Source: Pollutibacter soli
GTDB taxonomy: Bacteria > Bacteroidota > Bacteroidia > Chitinophagales > Chitinophagaceae
Length of the DNA stretch: 64,000 nucleotides
NCBI GenBank assembly: GCA_029269725.1
Contig: JARJHS010000001.1
Location: 558,001 to 622,000 of the forward strand
Direction: 5' to 3'
Each line of letters opens with the position of its first letter. Within the stretch, counting starts at the first letter, position 1. Positions 53,903 through 62,735 of the stretch are shown piece after piece. A model generated the notes under the pieces. That model ran no database searches. It was not told the DNA's origin and saw only the letters and a program-made list of their open reading frames with translations. The translations under genes were made by a program, and so were the position numbers.

Positions 53903-53934
53903 AAACAGCCGGCCCCATCTGAAGCCGGCTGTTT
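53903..53934. terminator. Terminator after the fasciclin gene
   Basis: Perfect 11-bp stem AAACAGCCGGC/GCCGGCTGTTT with a 10-nt loop, ending in TTT. The stem has A/T ends on both sides, so it may also serve the convergent ychF gene. Confidence 0.85.
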
Positions 53935-53935
53935 A

Positions 53936-53985
53936 CGTTTATCGTTCAACGTTATGCGTTCAACTCTAAACGTTGAACCTGAAAT
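53936..53985. repeat. AACGTT-type repeat cluster
   Basis: ACGTTTATCGTTCAACGTTA then TGCGTTCAACTCTAAACGTTGAAC. The same words occur at 44751-44766 and 45534-45570. It overlaps the final codons of ychF (stop at 53966), so part of it is translated on the minus strand. Confidence 0.5.
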
Positions 53986-55066
53986 GCATTATATCTCCAT
54001 CTTCCACCACATAATCTTTTCCCTGTACCGCAAGTTTTCCCGCATCACGACAGGCTGCTTCTGAACCATAATGTACAAAATCAGCATAGCGTATTACTTC
54101 TGCACGGATAAATCCTTTTTCAAAATCCGTATGGATTACGCCTGCCGCTTGTGGCGCAAGCATATTTTTCGTGATCGTCCACGCGCGGACTTCCTGAACA
54201 CCCGCGGTAAAATAGGTAATGAGGTTCAACAAACGATAGGTTGATTTTATCAGGCGATTTACTCCACTTTCACTCAGACCCAAATCGTCAAGAAACATTT
54301 TACGATCCTCATAACTTTCCATCACCGCAATTTCACTTTCAATAGCAGCACTTATAAAAAGTATTTCTGCTTTTTCATTTTTAATGGCATCTGCAACAGC
54401 CGCTGTATGTTTATTTCCTGTGATCACACTTTTCTCATCGACATTACACACATAAATTACGGGCTTCATAGTAAGCAAAAACATATCATCGATGTATTTG
54501 CTTTTGTCTTCCGGAGTGAGAGATAATGAGCGCGCATTTTTTCCCTGCTCCAGGTGCGATTTCATCAGTTGCAGTATTTCAAGACTGTGAAGAATTTCGC
54601 GATCGCCACCTTTTGCTGTTTTTTCAACTTTAGCAATTTTCTTATCGACACTGTCAAGGTCTTTCAGCTGAAGCTCCGTATCAATTACTTCTTTATCCCG
54701 CACCGGTTGTACATTACCGTCGACATGAATTACGTTATCATCATCAAAACAACGTAATACGTGTATGATGGCATCAGTGCTCCTGATATTACCCAGGAAC
54801 TGGTTTCCTAATCCTTCGCCCTTGCTGGCACCTTTTACAAGACCAGCGATATCAACTATCTCAACAGTAGTTGGTACAACTTTATTGGGCTTAACCAGTT
54901 TTTCCAGCGTAATCAGTCGTTCATCCGGAACAGTGATGACTCCGACGTTAGGTTCAATTGTACAGAAAGGAAAATTGGCCGCTTGCGCTTTTGCATTGCT
55001 TAATGCATTAAACAGGGTTGACTTTCCTACATTGGGCAATCCCACGATTCCGGCTTGTAATGCCAT
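53966..55066 (-). CDS. Redox-regulated ATPase YchF
   Basis: 366 aa. OBG-family P-loop: GLPNVGKSTLFNAL, FPFCTIEPNVG (switch I region), DIAGLVKGASKGEGLGNQFL (G3), a coiled-coil domain (about 125-200) and a C-terminal TGS domain ending GDIMHFRF. The family binds ATP because the G4 motif is NVDE rather than NKxD. It associates with ribosomes and stress responses. Divergent from spmAB. Confidence 0.95.
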   Translation of the reverse strand: MALQAGIVGLPNVGKSTLFNALSNAKAQAANFPFCTIEPNVGVITVPDERLITLEKLVKPNKVVPTTVEIVDIAGLVKGASKGEGLGNQFLGNIRSTDAIIHVLRCFDDDNVIHVDGNVQPVRDKEVIDTELQLKDLDSVDKKIAKVEKTAKGGDREILHSLEILQLMKSHLEQGKNARSLSLTPEDKSKYIDDMFLLTMKPVIYVCNVDEKSVITGNKHTAAVADAIKNEKAEILFISAAIESEIAVMESYEDRKMFLDDLGLSESGVNRLIKSTYRLLNLITYFTAGVQEVRAWTITKNMLAPQAAGVIHTDFEKGFIRAEVIRYADFVHYGSEAACRDAGKLAVQGKDYVVEDGDIMHFRFNV

Positions 55067-55102
55067 GTATATAAATTATTGGTAAACTATTTTTTGCGGC
55101 GG

Positions 55103-55110
55103 CAAAGATA
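55103..55110 (-). promoter_or_regulatory. Candidate -7 element for ychF
   Basis: On the minus strand it reads TATCTTTG, an exact TAnnTTTG match 37 bp before the ychF ATG. A TTG on the minus strand at 55134-55136 is 23 bp away, slightly far. Confidence 0.55.
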
Positions 55111-55195
55111 ACGCGAAAGGGCCGATGTTGATGCAAGAATAGTTTTGGTTAATCCCTAAAAAACCCGAATCTTGAACACTTATTAATATTGAAAC

Positions 55196-56440
55196 ATGGT
55201 TCTTAGCTACATATGGCTTGCTTTTTTCCTCATTGCCTTTATTATCGCTTTTTTTAAGTGGATAGTTACGGGCGATGCGTTGATTTTCAAAACAATTGTA
55301 GACGGAATCTTCAAGTCCGCGGGGGATAGCGTTGATCTTTCGTTTAAGCTGATAGGAATAATGACGCTTTTTCTTGGTTTTATGAATATCGGGGAAAGGG
55401 CAGGAGCCATACGGTTTCTTTCGCGGATCGTCGGTCCGTTTTTCGGCAAATTATTCCCTGAAGTTCCCAGAAATCACCCCGCCATGGGACATATGATGAT
55501 GAACTTTTCAGCCAATCTTCTGGGGCTGGATAATGCAGCCACGCCATTTGGATTGAAGGCTATGGAAAGCTTACAGCAGTTGAATCCTGAAAAAGAAAAA
55601 GCGAGTAATGCGCAACTGATGTTTTTGGTATTGCATGCGTCTGGGCTGACTTTAATTCCTGTTAGTATCATTGCTATGCGAGCTGCCGTAAAACCACCAG
55701 CAGCAAATCCGACTGATATATTCATACCTTGTATGATCGCCACTTTTGCGGCTACTGTAGCCGCTTTGATCATCATCTCTTTCCGCCAAAAGATAAATCT
55801 GCTTCAACCGGTAATTATCGGATGGGTACTCGGGATTTCGGCACTCATTGCCTCTCTGATCTGGTACATGAAAGTTTTCCTTGATCAACCCGGGATTGAA
55901 AGGTTTTCTGCGATTCTTAGTAATGCAATCATTATACTCATCTTTTTTGCATTTCTGGTCGGAGGTCTGATTAAAAAAGTCAATGTGTTCGAGGCATTCA
56001 TTGATGGAGCCAAAGGTGGATTTGAAATTGCCATCAAGATTATCCCTTACCTGGTGGCCATGTTGGTGGCCATCAGTGTGCTTCGCAGTTCAGGAGCGTT
56101 TGATTTCATCATTGATGGGCTTACCAGTTTTTTTACGATGCTGGGGGTAGATACTGAATTTGTAAAAGCATTACCAACAGCCTTAATGAAGCCACTCAGC
56201 GGAAGTGGTTCAAGAGGAATGATGATTTCCACGATGGAAACTTATGGTGCAGATTCATTCCCAGGTAGATTATCTGCCGTTTTCCAGGGATCAAGCGATA
56301 CAACTTTTTATGTGATTGCTGTTTATTTTGGATCTGTATCAATAAAAAACACCAGATATGCGCTACCTTCCATGTTGCTTGCCGACCTGGTAGGAATTAT
56401 AACTGCGATATTTGTCGCTTACCTTTTTTTCGGGACCTGA
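55196..56440 (+). CDS. Fused spore maturation protein A/B-like (nucleoside-recognition, Gate domain) membrane protein
   Basis: 414 aa. Two Gate domains in one chain: the SpmA-like half (residues 1 to about 190) with SANLLGLDNAATPFGLKAME and LHASGLTLIPVSIIAMR, and the SpmB-like half (about 245-414) with ALPTALMKPLSGSGSRGMM and QGSSDTTFYVIAVYFGSV. About eight membrane helices. In Bacillus the two halves are separate and needed for spore core dehydration. This organism shows no other sporulation genes here; fused forms are common in Bacteroidota, so the role is probably transport. First gene of a + strand run to 60370. Confidence 0.9.
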   Translation: MVLSYIWLAFFLIAFIIAFFKWIVTGDALIFKTIVDGIFKSAGDSVDLSFKLIGIMTLFLGFMNIGERAGAIRFLSRIVGPFFGKLFPEVPRNHPAMGHMMMNFSANLLGLDNAATPFGLKAMESLQQLNPEKEKASNAQLMFLVLHASGLTLIPVSIIAMRAAVKPPAANPTDIFIPCMIATFAATVAALIIISFRQKINLLQPVIIGWVLGISALIASLIWYMKVFLDQPGIERFSAILSNAIIILIFFAFLVGGLIKKVNVFEAFIDGAKGGFEIAIKIIPYLVAMLVAISVLRSSGAFDFIIDGLTSFFTMLGVDTEFVKALPTALMKPLSGSGSRGMMISTMETYGADSFPGRLSAVFQGSSDTTFYVIAVYFGSVSIKNTRYALPSMLLADLVGIITAIFVAYLFFGT

Positions 56441-56454
56441 ATTGATAATGAATA

Positions 56455-57192
56455 ATGATTTTTAGCAATACCAGATTTTTAAGAAAAACCGGCCTGATTT
56501 TTTTCGCATTTATCACAGTTTCAGTTTTTATTTTTTCCTGCAAAAGCAGGAACGAAGATGATGAGTACAATAAAGAGAAAGAAGATCCTACACTTAGTTC
56601 CGCGTACGAAGAAAATGATACGCTGGCGATAAAGACGCTTCCACCAAATCTCAGTAGTTGGATTAACTATTATCAGCAGTTTGATTCTGCCTTTCAATTA
56701 ATAAACTTCAAAGCATCGGGCGTCGTACTTCACATGGAGGAAATGAATAATTCTTCGGGGGTTACGAATGAATCTGTTTTTAAAGTAGTAACTGCGTATT
56801 CTCCCGATAGTACAAAGCTGATTGATTTCTGGTCTTATTTACGAAATATAGAGCCTGATGAAAATGGCAACCAGGTCATGCGTGGGGGAGGACCTGATCA
56901 GGAAGTGATCATTGCAGATAAAAAGCATAATTCTTCCAGGCAACTGATGTACAATGGTACGCAGCAGGTGGTGGAAACCGCAGACTGGCTGGACAATAAT
57001 TCTTTTGTGCTCGGCCTTGTCAATACCAACGAGACCGGACAGATATGGATACCTGAAATTTATCTTTTCAATCTGCACGATTCAACCTTCACTAATTTCA
57101 GGTTAAATCATGAAATCAAATCAGACAGCATTTTACTTGATGCGGATTTTTCGCGTTTCTGGCTGATGCAGAAAAAAATCAGGCTGGAATAA
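56455..57192 (+). CDS. Hypothetical lipoprotein
   Basis: 245 aa. Lipobox FIFSC (Cys about 29) after a hydrophobic segment. The next 15 residues are highly charged (KSRNEDDEYNKEKEDP), often a sign of surface-exposed lipoproteins in Bacteroidota. The rest is a beta-rich region (FNLHDSTFTNFRL) resembling periplasmic propeller fragments. Not recognised. Starts 14 bp after spmAB and 10 bp before folB, so it is part of the same transcript. Confidence 0.65.
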   Translation: MIFSNTRFLRKTGLIFFAFITVSVFIFSCKSRNEDDEYNKEKEDPTLSSAYEENDTLAIKTLPPNLSSWINYYQQFDSAFQLINFKASGVVLHMEEMNNSSGVTNESVFKVVTAYSPDSTKLIDFWSYLRNIEPDENGNQVMRGGGPDQEVIIADKKHNSSRQLMYNGTQQVVETADWLDNNSFVLGLVNTNETGQIWIPEIYLFNLHDSTFTNFRLNHEIKSDSILLDADFSRFWLMQKKIRLE

Positions 57193-57202
57193 ATTACTTG
57201 GA

Positions 57203-57559
57203 ATGATTACAGTTTTTTTACATGATTTGAGGTTTCATGCGTACCAGGGTTTATTCGATGAGGAACATCGTACCGGGAATGAGCTGGTAGTAAATATTGA
57301 ACTTCGGTATCAAGAGAAGGAAAGAGTTTCCAGATTGGACCAAACCATCAATTATGGAGAAGTTTTCCAGATTATAAAAACGAGGCTGAAAACACCTGGG
57401 AAACTGTTGGAAAGCCTTGCCATGGATATTGCAGAGGATTTAAAAACTACCTTCCCGCAAATTCTGGAAATTAACATATCCATAAGTAAATTACAAGCCC
57501 CGATTCTTAATTTTCAGGGTCAGCCGGGAATCCGGTATCAAAAAAAATTCGACCTGTGA
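57203..57559 (+). CDS. Dihydroneopterin aldolase
   Basis: 118 aa, standard size. FHAYQGLFDEEHRTGNELVVNIEL (substrate loop), INYGEVFQIIK and LLESLAMDIAEDL, ending ISISKLQAPILN. It cleaves dihydroneopterin to 6-hydroxymethyl-dihydropterin in folate synthesis. The stop is 2 bp before the next ATG. folC lies apart at 34290. Confidence 0.93.
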   Translation: MITVFLHDLRFHAYQGLFDEEHRTGNELVVNIELRYQEKERVSRLDQTINYGEVFQIIKTRLKTPGKLLESLAMDIAEDLKTTFPQILEINISISKLQAPILNFQGQPGIRYQKKFDL

Positions 57560-57561
57560 GC

Positions 57562-58311
57562 ATGAAATTTATAGTTCTGATAGCACTCCTGGGATTTATC
57601 AACATCTCTGTTGCGCAGGGCGTTACATACCTGGTGACGGAGGGAAATGTCCTCAGAAAAAATATGAAAGATGGCGAGGCTCTCCAGAAATACATGGAAG
57701 CATTGAGACTATCGCCAAATGATTTCAGTGCCCTGGTGGCAACCAGTGAATCCTATAGTATCATTGGGGCGCGAGAAAAAGACAAAAGGAAACAATCTGA
57801 ATATTTTGAAGCGGCTAAAATATATGCCGGATCAGCTTTGGCAGTTGCAAAAGACAGTGCTCAGTCGCACTATGTAATGGCACTGGCAGCGGAAAAGATG
57901 GCCTCAGTTTCAAGCGGAAAAGAGCGGGCTGCCTATATGCGCGACCTCAAAACACAGGCTGATTCGACGATTGCCATATCTCCGGACCATGTGTATGCTA
58001 CACATTTACTCGGCAAATGGAATATGGATATATCTTCGAAGAATGTTGCTGAGAAAGCTGCTCTGAAGGTATTATATGGTGGTTTGCCCTCAGCATCTTT
58101 AGAAGTTGCACTTTTAAATTTTGAAAAAGTAAGGCGGCTTGATCCATGGTTTGTTGCTAACTACCTGGAACTGGCAAAAGCCTATAAAGCCGCTGGCAAA
58201 AGTGATAAATCGATAGAAGTACTCAACAGAATGATCAAATTACCTCCCCGGACTGCGGATGATGCTGCATTGAAAGCCGAAGGGAAAAAAATGCTGGAAA
58301 GCTTGTTATAA
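57562..58311 (+). CDS. TPR-like repeat protein, secreted
   Basis: 249 aa from ATG 57562; a GTG at 57556 is in frame but overlaps the folB stop. Signal peptide residues 1-18 (FINISVAQ). The rest is helical with about five TPR-type units (EALQKYMEALRLSPNDFSAL, SLEVALLNFEKVRRLDPWFV, NYLELAKAYKAAGKSDKSI), resembling the RMD1-like TPR group. Probably a periplasmic scaffold. Partner unknown; cotranscribed with folB and the M1 peptidase. Confidence 0.75.
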   Translation: MKFIVLIALLGFINISVAQGVTYLVTEGNVLRKNMKDGEALQKYMEALRLSPNDFSALVATSESYSIIGAREKDKRKQSEYFEAAKIYAGSALAVAKDSAQSHYVMALAAEKMASVSSGKERAAYMRDLKTQADSTIAISPDHVYATHLLGKWNMDISSKNVAEKAALKVLYGGLPSASLEVALLNFEKVRRLDPWFVANYLELAKAYKAAGKSDKSIEVLNRMIKLPPRTADDAALKAEGKKMLESLL

Positions 58312-58381
58312 TTGCACTTAGCTCTATTGAATTGCGTTTTAAATATCCCGAATTTGTTTTCTATCAATAACGTTAAATACC

Positions 58382-60370
58382 ATGATTAAAGTAGTGAGTG
58401 GCTTCTTTGCAGGCCTCAGCATTTTGTTAAGCTCCGGTCTTGCGCAGACATCTGTGAATACAGTGGCAAATACGACAGCGGGACAGGGCTATGACCCACA
58501 TAAACTTTTTGCCCCCAGCTTTTACCCTCAAACGCCAAACAGTTATCGGACAGCAACAGGAGAACCGGGTCCTTCCTATTGGCAGAATCGTGCAGATTAC
58601 CAGATTTCTGCAGAACTTGATGATACAAAAAATGAAGTGTCGGGATCGGTAACGATCACTTATAAAAATAATAGTCCGCTTACGGTTCCGTATATATGGC
58701 TTCAGCTGGACCAGAATCTTTTCAATCCCTCATCGCGGGGATTTGCTAAGCTGAATCCGTTGTCGAGAAGTCGATATGGCGACCCTAAAAACCCTTTCAA
58801 TGATGGCGGGTATCGCATTAAATCAGTAAAGGTTGCTGGTACTAACGGCAATGCAGACACGATAATGACGGATACACGCATGCAGATCAAATTAGCGAAG
58901 CCGATGAAACCCGGTGGCGACGTAGTTAAGCTCACTATCGAATATTCGTACATCGTTCCAAAATATGGTGCCGACCGTACTGGAATTCATTCCACACCAC
59001 AGGGAGATATATATGCAATCGCTCAATGGTATCCAAGGGTGTGTGTGTTTGATGATGTTCGCGGATGGAATACCGATCCCTATCTCGGGGCCGGAGAATT
59101 TTATCTTGAATACGGAGATTTTGATGTTAATATTACAACGCCCTCGAGTCATATTGTAGTTGCTTCCGGTGAGCTACTCAATCCGGCTGAGGTATTGACA
59201 GCAGAACAAGTCACACGCTTCAACAAAGCAAAACAGAGTGATGCAACCGTGGTTATTCGTAGTGAACAGGAAGTGGGGCAGGCAGGTTCCAGACCTAATA
59301 AAGCAAAAATCACCTGGAAATTCAGAATACAGAATGCAAGAGATTTTTCGTGGGCTTCATCAAAATCATTTATATATGATGCTGCTAAAATCAATTTGCC
59401 TGATGGGAAAACAGCACTTGCGCAATCCGTTTATCCTCCCGGATCAGCGGGAAATGGTGCATGGGGAAGAAGTACAGAGTATACTAAGGCGAGCATAGAA
59501 AACTATTCAAAAAGATGGTTTGTATTTCCATATCCGGCCGCAACCAATGTAGCATGTAATATCGGCGGTATGGAATATCCTGGAATTGTTTTTTGCCATG
59601 CCAATGCAAAAGGCGCTTCCCTTTGGGGGGTGACAGATCATGAGTTTGGCCATACCTGGTACCCGATGATTGTGGGCACAAACGAACGAAGATTCGGATG
59701 GATGGATGAGGGCTTCAATACATTCATTAATACTATTGCTTCGCAGGATTTCAATAAAGGTGAGTATGCGGAGGGTAAAATAAACGGGTCCGCTTATGCC
59801 AAAAGCCTCTTTAATCCCCAGACAGAAGGGATCTTTTATACGCCTGATGGTATGAAAGAAAGAAACATCGGAATTGCTTTATATGCCAAGCCCGGCTATG
59901 CTTTAAGTATACTTCGGAATAATATAGTCGGAGCAAAGAGATTTGATTGGGCTTTCAGAAAATATACAGCTGACTGGGCGTTCAAGCATCCGACTCCATG
60001 GGATTTCTTCCGTAGTATGGAAAACTCATTAGGCGAGGATTTAGCCTGGTTCTGGAAAGGAATGTTCCTGGAGAATTATAAACTAGACCAGGCTGTAGTA
60101 AAGGTGGAAAGTTTCCAGGGCAATCCTGCTAGCGGATCTTTGGTAACTGTGCAGAATTTAGACCAGATGGCCATGCCGGTTATATTGGAGTACACAACCA
60201 AAAGCGGGCAAAAAGGACGGAAAACGCTTCCCGTGGAAGTATGGCAGAACAATAGTGAAATAAAAGTCCTTTTGCCTACAAAGGAAGAAGTTACCAGCGT
60301 GGTAATTGATCCCGATGCTATATTTCCTGACTTTGAGATATCCAATAATGAATGGAAGGCGGGAAATTAA
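58382..60370 (+). CDS. Secreted M1 family metallopeptidase
   Basis: 662 aa. Signal peptide residues 1-21. N-terminal beta domain (about 50-280), then the catalytic domain with GGMEYP (substrate-binding GxMEN equivalent, about 399-404), the zinc motif HEFGHTW (His420, His424) and the third ligand Glu443 18 residues later in WMDEGFN. A C-terminal beta segment (about 560-662). Acts as a periplasmic aminopeptidase. No sorting domain. Last gene of the run from spmAB. Confidence 0.92.
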   Translation: MIKVVSGFFAGLSILLSSGLAQTSVNTVANTTAGQGYDPHKLFAPSFYPQTPNSYRTATGEPGPSYWQNRADYQISAELDDTKNEVSGSVTITYKNNSPLTVPYIWLQLDQNLFNPSSRGFAKLNPLSRSRYGDPKNPFNDGGYRIKSVKVAGTNGNADTIMTDTRMQIKLAKPMKPGGDVVKLTIEYSYIVPKYGADRTGIHSTPQGDIYAIAQWYPRVCVFDDVRGWNTDPYLGAGEFYLEYGDFDVNITTPSSHIVVASGELLNPAEVLTAEQVTRFNKAKQSDATVVIRSEQEVGQAGSRPNKAKITWKFRIQNARDFSWASSKSFIYDAAKINLPDGKTALAQSVYPPGSAGNGAWGRSTEYTKASIENYSKRWFVFPYPAATNVACNIGGMEYPGIVFCHANAKGASLWGVTDHEFGHTWYPMIVGTNERRFGWMDEGFNTFINTIASQDFNKGEYAEGKINGSAYAKSLFNPQTEGIFYTPDGMKERNIGIALYAKPGYALSILRNNIVGAKRFDWAFRKYTADWAFKHPTPWDFFRSMENSLGEDLAWFWKGMFLENYKLDQAVVKVESFQGNPASGSLVTVQNLDQMAMPVILEYTTKSGQKGRKTLPVEVWQNNSEIKVLLPTKEEVTSVVIDPDAIFPDFEISNNEWKAGN

Positions 60371-60412
60371 AAGTTCTGCCAGAATTTTGCTGGGTTTTAT
60401 GCGTAAAACCCT

Positions 60413-60420
60413 TAACTTTG
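60413..60420 (+). promoter_or_regulatory. Candidate -7 element for rpmI-rplT
   Basis: TAACTTTG, an exact TAnnTTTG match, followed by a 105-nt leader to the rpmI ATG. The leader contains a GGTTCC...CGGAGGCACC stretch (60470-60505) that could form weak stems, but no known ribosomal leader (L20-type) was recognised. Confidence 0.6.
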
Positions 60421-60525
60421 CGCTCCATTTTTGAGATTATTCAGAAGTGGTATTAGCCCAAAAGGTTCCAAAAGATCTCCGTCTGTTCGGAGGCACCAGC
60501 AGGGTAAACAGGAAAACAAATAATT

Positions 60526-60723
60526 ATGCCTAAGGTAAAAACCCATTCAAGGGCCAAAAAAACCTTCAAGATCACTGCAACCGGCAAAATTTCTTACCGG
60601 AAACCAACCCGCGGTCACTTGCTCACTAAAAAATCAAAATCACGTAAACGTGCTTTGAGAATCGAAGGTCAGGTGAATCATGCTAATCTCGATTTTGTAA
60701 AAAGAATGCTGAGATTGAAATAA
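60526..60723 (+). CDS. 50S ribosomal protein L35
   Basis: 65 aa. MPKVKTHSRAKKTFKITATGKI and HLLTKKSKSRKRALR are the family core. Cotranscribed with rplT (37 bp on). The usual upstream infC gene is not present; the upstream gene is the M1 peptidase. Confidence 0.96.
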   Translation: MPKVKTHSRAKKTFKITATGKISYRKPTRGHLLTKKSKSRKRALRIEGQVNHANLDFVKRMLRLK

Positions 60724-60760
60724 CCGGGTCCATTTCCATTAACAACAAAAAAATTTTTAT

Positions 60761-61105
60761 ATGCCACGTTCAGTGAATGCAGTTGCTTCAAGGGCACGCA
60801 GAAAAAGAATCTTAAAGGAAGCCAAAGGATTTTATGGCAAAAGGAAAAATGTTTACACCGTTGCTAAAAACGTTCTTGAAAAAGGTCTTCAATATCGTTA
60901 TGTAGGTCGTAAACTGAAAAAACGCGAATACCGCAGTCTCTGGATCGTGCGTATCAATGCTGCTGTTCGCGAAGAAGGTTTGACTTATTCTGAATTCATC
61001 AGCAAACTAAAAGCAAAAGGAATTGATCTTGATCGCAAAGTGCTGGCAGATCTTGCCATGAACGAGCCTGCAAGTTTCAAAAGCCTCGTTGCTTCAGTTA
61101 AATAA
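60761..61105 (+). CDS. 50S ribosomal protein L20
   Basis: 114 aa. [32 protein letters not shown], then [31 protein letters not shown]. Binds 23S rRNA early in assembly. A terminator follows directly. Confidence 0.97.
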   Translation: MPRSVNAVASRARRKRILKEAKGFYGKRKNVYTVAKNVLEKGLQYRYVGRKLKKREYRSLWIVRINAAVREEGLTYSEFISKLKAKGIDLDRKVLADLAMNEPASFKSLVASVK

Positions 61106-61120
61106 TCAGGAAAATTTGAA

Positions 61121-61152
61121 AAAAACCGGATACTCAGGTATCCGGTTTTTTT
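61121..61152. terminator. Terminator after rplT
   Basis: Perfect 13-bp stem AAAAACCGGATAC/GTATCCGGTTTTT with a TCAG loop and two more Ts. 15 bp past the rplT stop. Confidence 0.93.
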
Positions 61153-61175
61153 ATGCAACTGATACAGCAAAAATT

Positions 61176-61183
61176 TACATTTG
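61176..61183 (+). promoter_or_regulatory. Candidate -7 element for arginine decarboxylase gene
   Basis: TACATTTG, an exact TAnnTTTG match, 74 bp before the ATG. A TTT at about 61149-61151 lies near the -33 position but is inside the terminator stem. Confidence 0.6.
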
Positions 61184-61257
61184 TACCCAGAAAAAATCCG
61201 GCAGCACCGGAAAGTAAACAAACAACCAGGCAAACAACTCTATAACGCATTCTCCGG

Positions 61258-62667
61258 ATGAGCAATACGTATACGGACCTTGTAAAGCAAACCTTTTATT
61301 TTCCCCAGGAAGGTTTCGAAATTCATGACTCTAATTTATTTTTTAACGGTGTTGACCTCCGTGCCATTATTGAAAAATATGGAACACCATTGAAGCTTTC
61401 CTATCTGCCAAAAATCGAGTCGCAGATCAATAAGGCAAAGCAGATGTTTGTGAATGCTTTCAAAAAGCACAAATACGAAGGAAAATATCATTACTGCTAC
61501 TGTACAAAAAGTTCCCATTTTTCTTTCGTGGTGGAAGAAGCATTAAAGCATGATATTCATCTTGAAACATCATATGCTTATGATATTGAGATTATCAACA
61601 GGCTATATGAAAAGAAAAAAATCAACAAGGATATTTTTATTATCTGCAACGGATTCAAGCAGAAATCATACACCAGCCGTATTGCGAAGCTGCTGAATAA
61701 TGGGTTCAAAAATGTGATACCCGTACTTGATAATAAAGATGAACTCGATCTTTATAAACGGAGTGTGAAAGTTCCGTTCAAACTTGGAATCAGGGTTGCG
61801 GCAGAGGAAGAGCCGACATTTCCATTTTATACTTCAAGACTGGGATTAAGAGCAAAAGATATCCTCGAGTTTTATGTAGATCAGATTGAAGGCTATGAAA
61901 ATAAGTTTCAACTGAAAATGCTGCATATTTTCCTGAACAAGGGTATCAAAGATGATATCTATTACTGGAGTGAATTAAATAAGGTTGTTAACCTGTATTG
62001 CCAGCTAAAAAAAATCTGCCCTGAACTGGACTCAATAAATATTGGCGGTGGTTTCCCGATTAAACATTCACTGGGATTCGATTATGACTACCAGTTTATG
62101 ATCACCGAAATTGTGGGAAACATTAAAAAAGCCTGTAAAAAAGCGAAAGTGCCAATGCCGAATATCTTTACGGAATTCGGAAGTTTTACTGTGGGAGAGA
62201 GCATGGCACATATCTACAGTGTGATTGGTCAGAAAGTTCAGAATGATCGCGAGATATGGTACATGATTGATTCGTCATTTATCACGACACTGCCAGATAC
62301 CTGGGGAATCGGTGAACGATTTCTGTTATTGCCCGTAAACAAATGGAATAATGAATACCAGCGTGTGGTGTTGGGAGGAATCACCTGCGACAGTCATGAT
62401 TACTACGATTCGGAAGAGCATATCAATGAAGTTTTCCTGCCAAAGCTCAATGGCGAAACCCCGAATGAACCGCTATATCTTGGATTCTTTCATACAGGTG
62501 CATACCAGGACCAGATCAGTGGATATGGTGGCATAAAACACTGCATGATTCCATCTCCGAAACACATCATTATCGAAAAAGATAAAAGCGGTAAACTGGT
62601 GGATTGGGTATATGCAAAAGAACAGAGTGCGCAGAGTATGTTGAAGATTCTCGGTTATATCAAATAA
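61258..62667 (+). CDS. Arginine decarboxylase (fold III PLP enzyme)
   Basis: 469 aa. Alanine racemase-type barrel with PLP Lys in YCYCTKSSHFSFV (about residue 82), the phosphate-binding INIGGGFPIKHSLG (about 259-272), TEFGSFTVGES, then CDSHDYYDSEE and the FFHTGAYQDQIS end, where the Cys and Tyr complete the partner active site. About 465-aa enzymes of this group in Bacteroidota are biosynthetic arginine decarboxylases. The product agmatine would feed AguA and AguB at 46519 and 45596. Monocistronic. Confidence 0.9.
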   Translation: MSNTYTDLVKQTFYFPQEGFEIHDSNLFFNGVDLRAIIEKYGTPLKLSYLPKIESQINKAKQMFVNAFKKHKYEGKYHYCYCTKSSHFSFVVEEALKHDIHLETSYAYDIEIINRLYEKKKINKDIFIICNGFKQKSYTSRIAKLLNNGFKNVIPVLDNKDELDLYKRSVKVPFKLGIRVAAEEEPTFPFYTSRLGLRAKDILEFYVDQIEGYENKFQLKMLHIFLNKGIKDDIYYWSELNKVVNLYCQLKKICPELDSINIGGGFPIKHSLGFDYDYQFMITEIVGNIKKACKKAKVPMPNIFTEFGSFTVGESMAHIYSVIGQKVQNDREIWYMIDSSFITTLPDTWGIGERFLLLPVNKWNNEYQRVVLGGITCDSHDYYDSEEHINEVFLPKLNGETPNEPLYLGFFHTGAYQDQISGYGGIKHCMIPSPKHIIIEKDKSGKLVDWVYAKEQSAQSMLKILGYIK

Positions 62668-62735
62668 TTGCCGCATAACACAAATGCGCGGATGACTTTT
62701 TGGATTTGACTTTATTTGTCAATCAAATGATCAAC

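Noticed and set aside
61106..61257. Bacteroidales-1-type RNA, known downstream of L20 genes
   Set aside because: Only 150 bp is available, a terminator and the next gene's promoter fill it, and no matching structure was seen.
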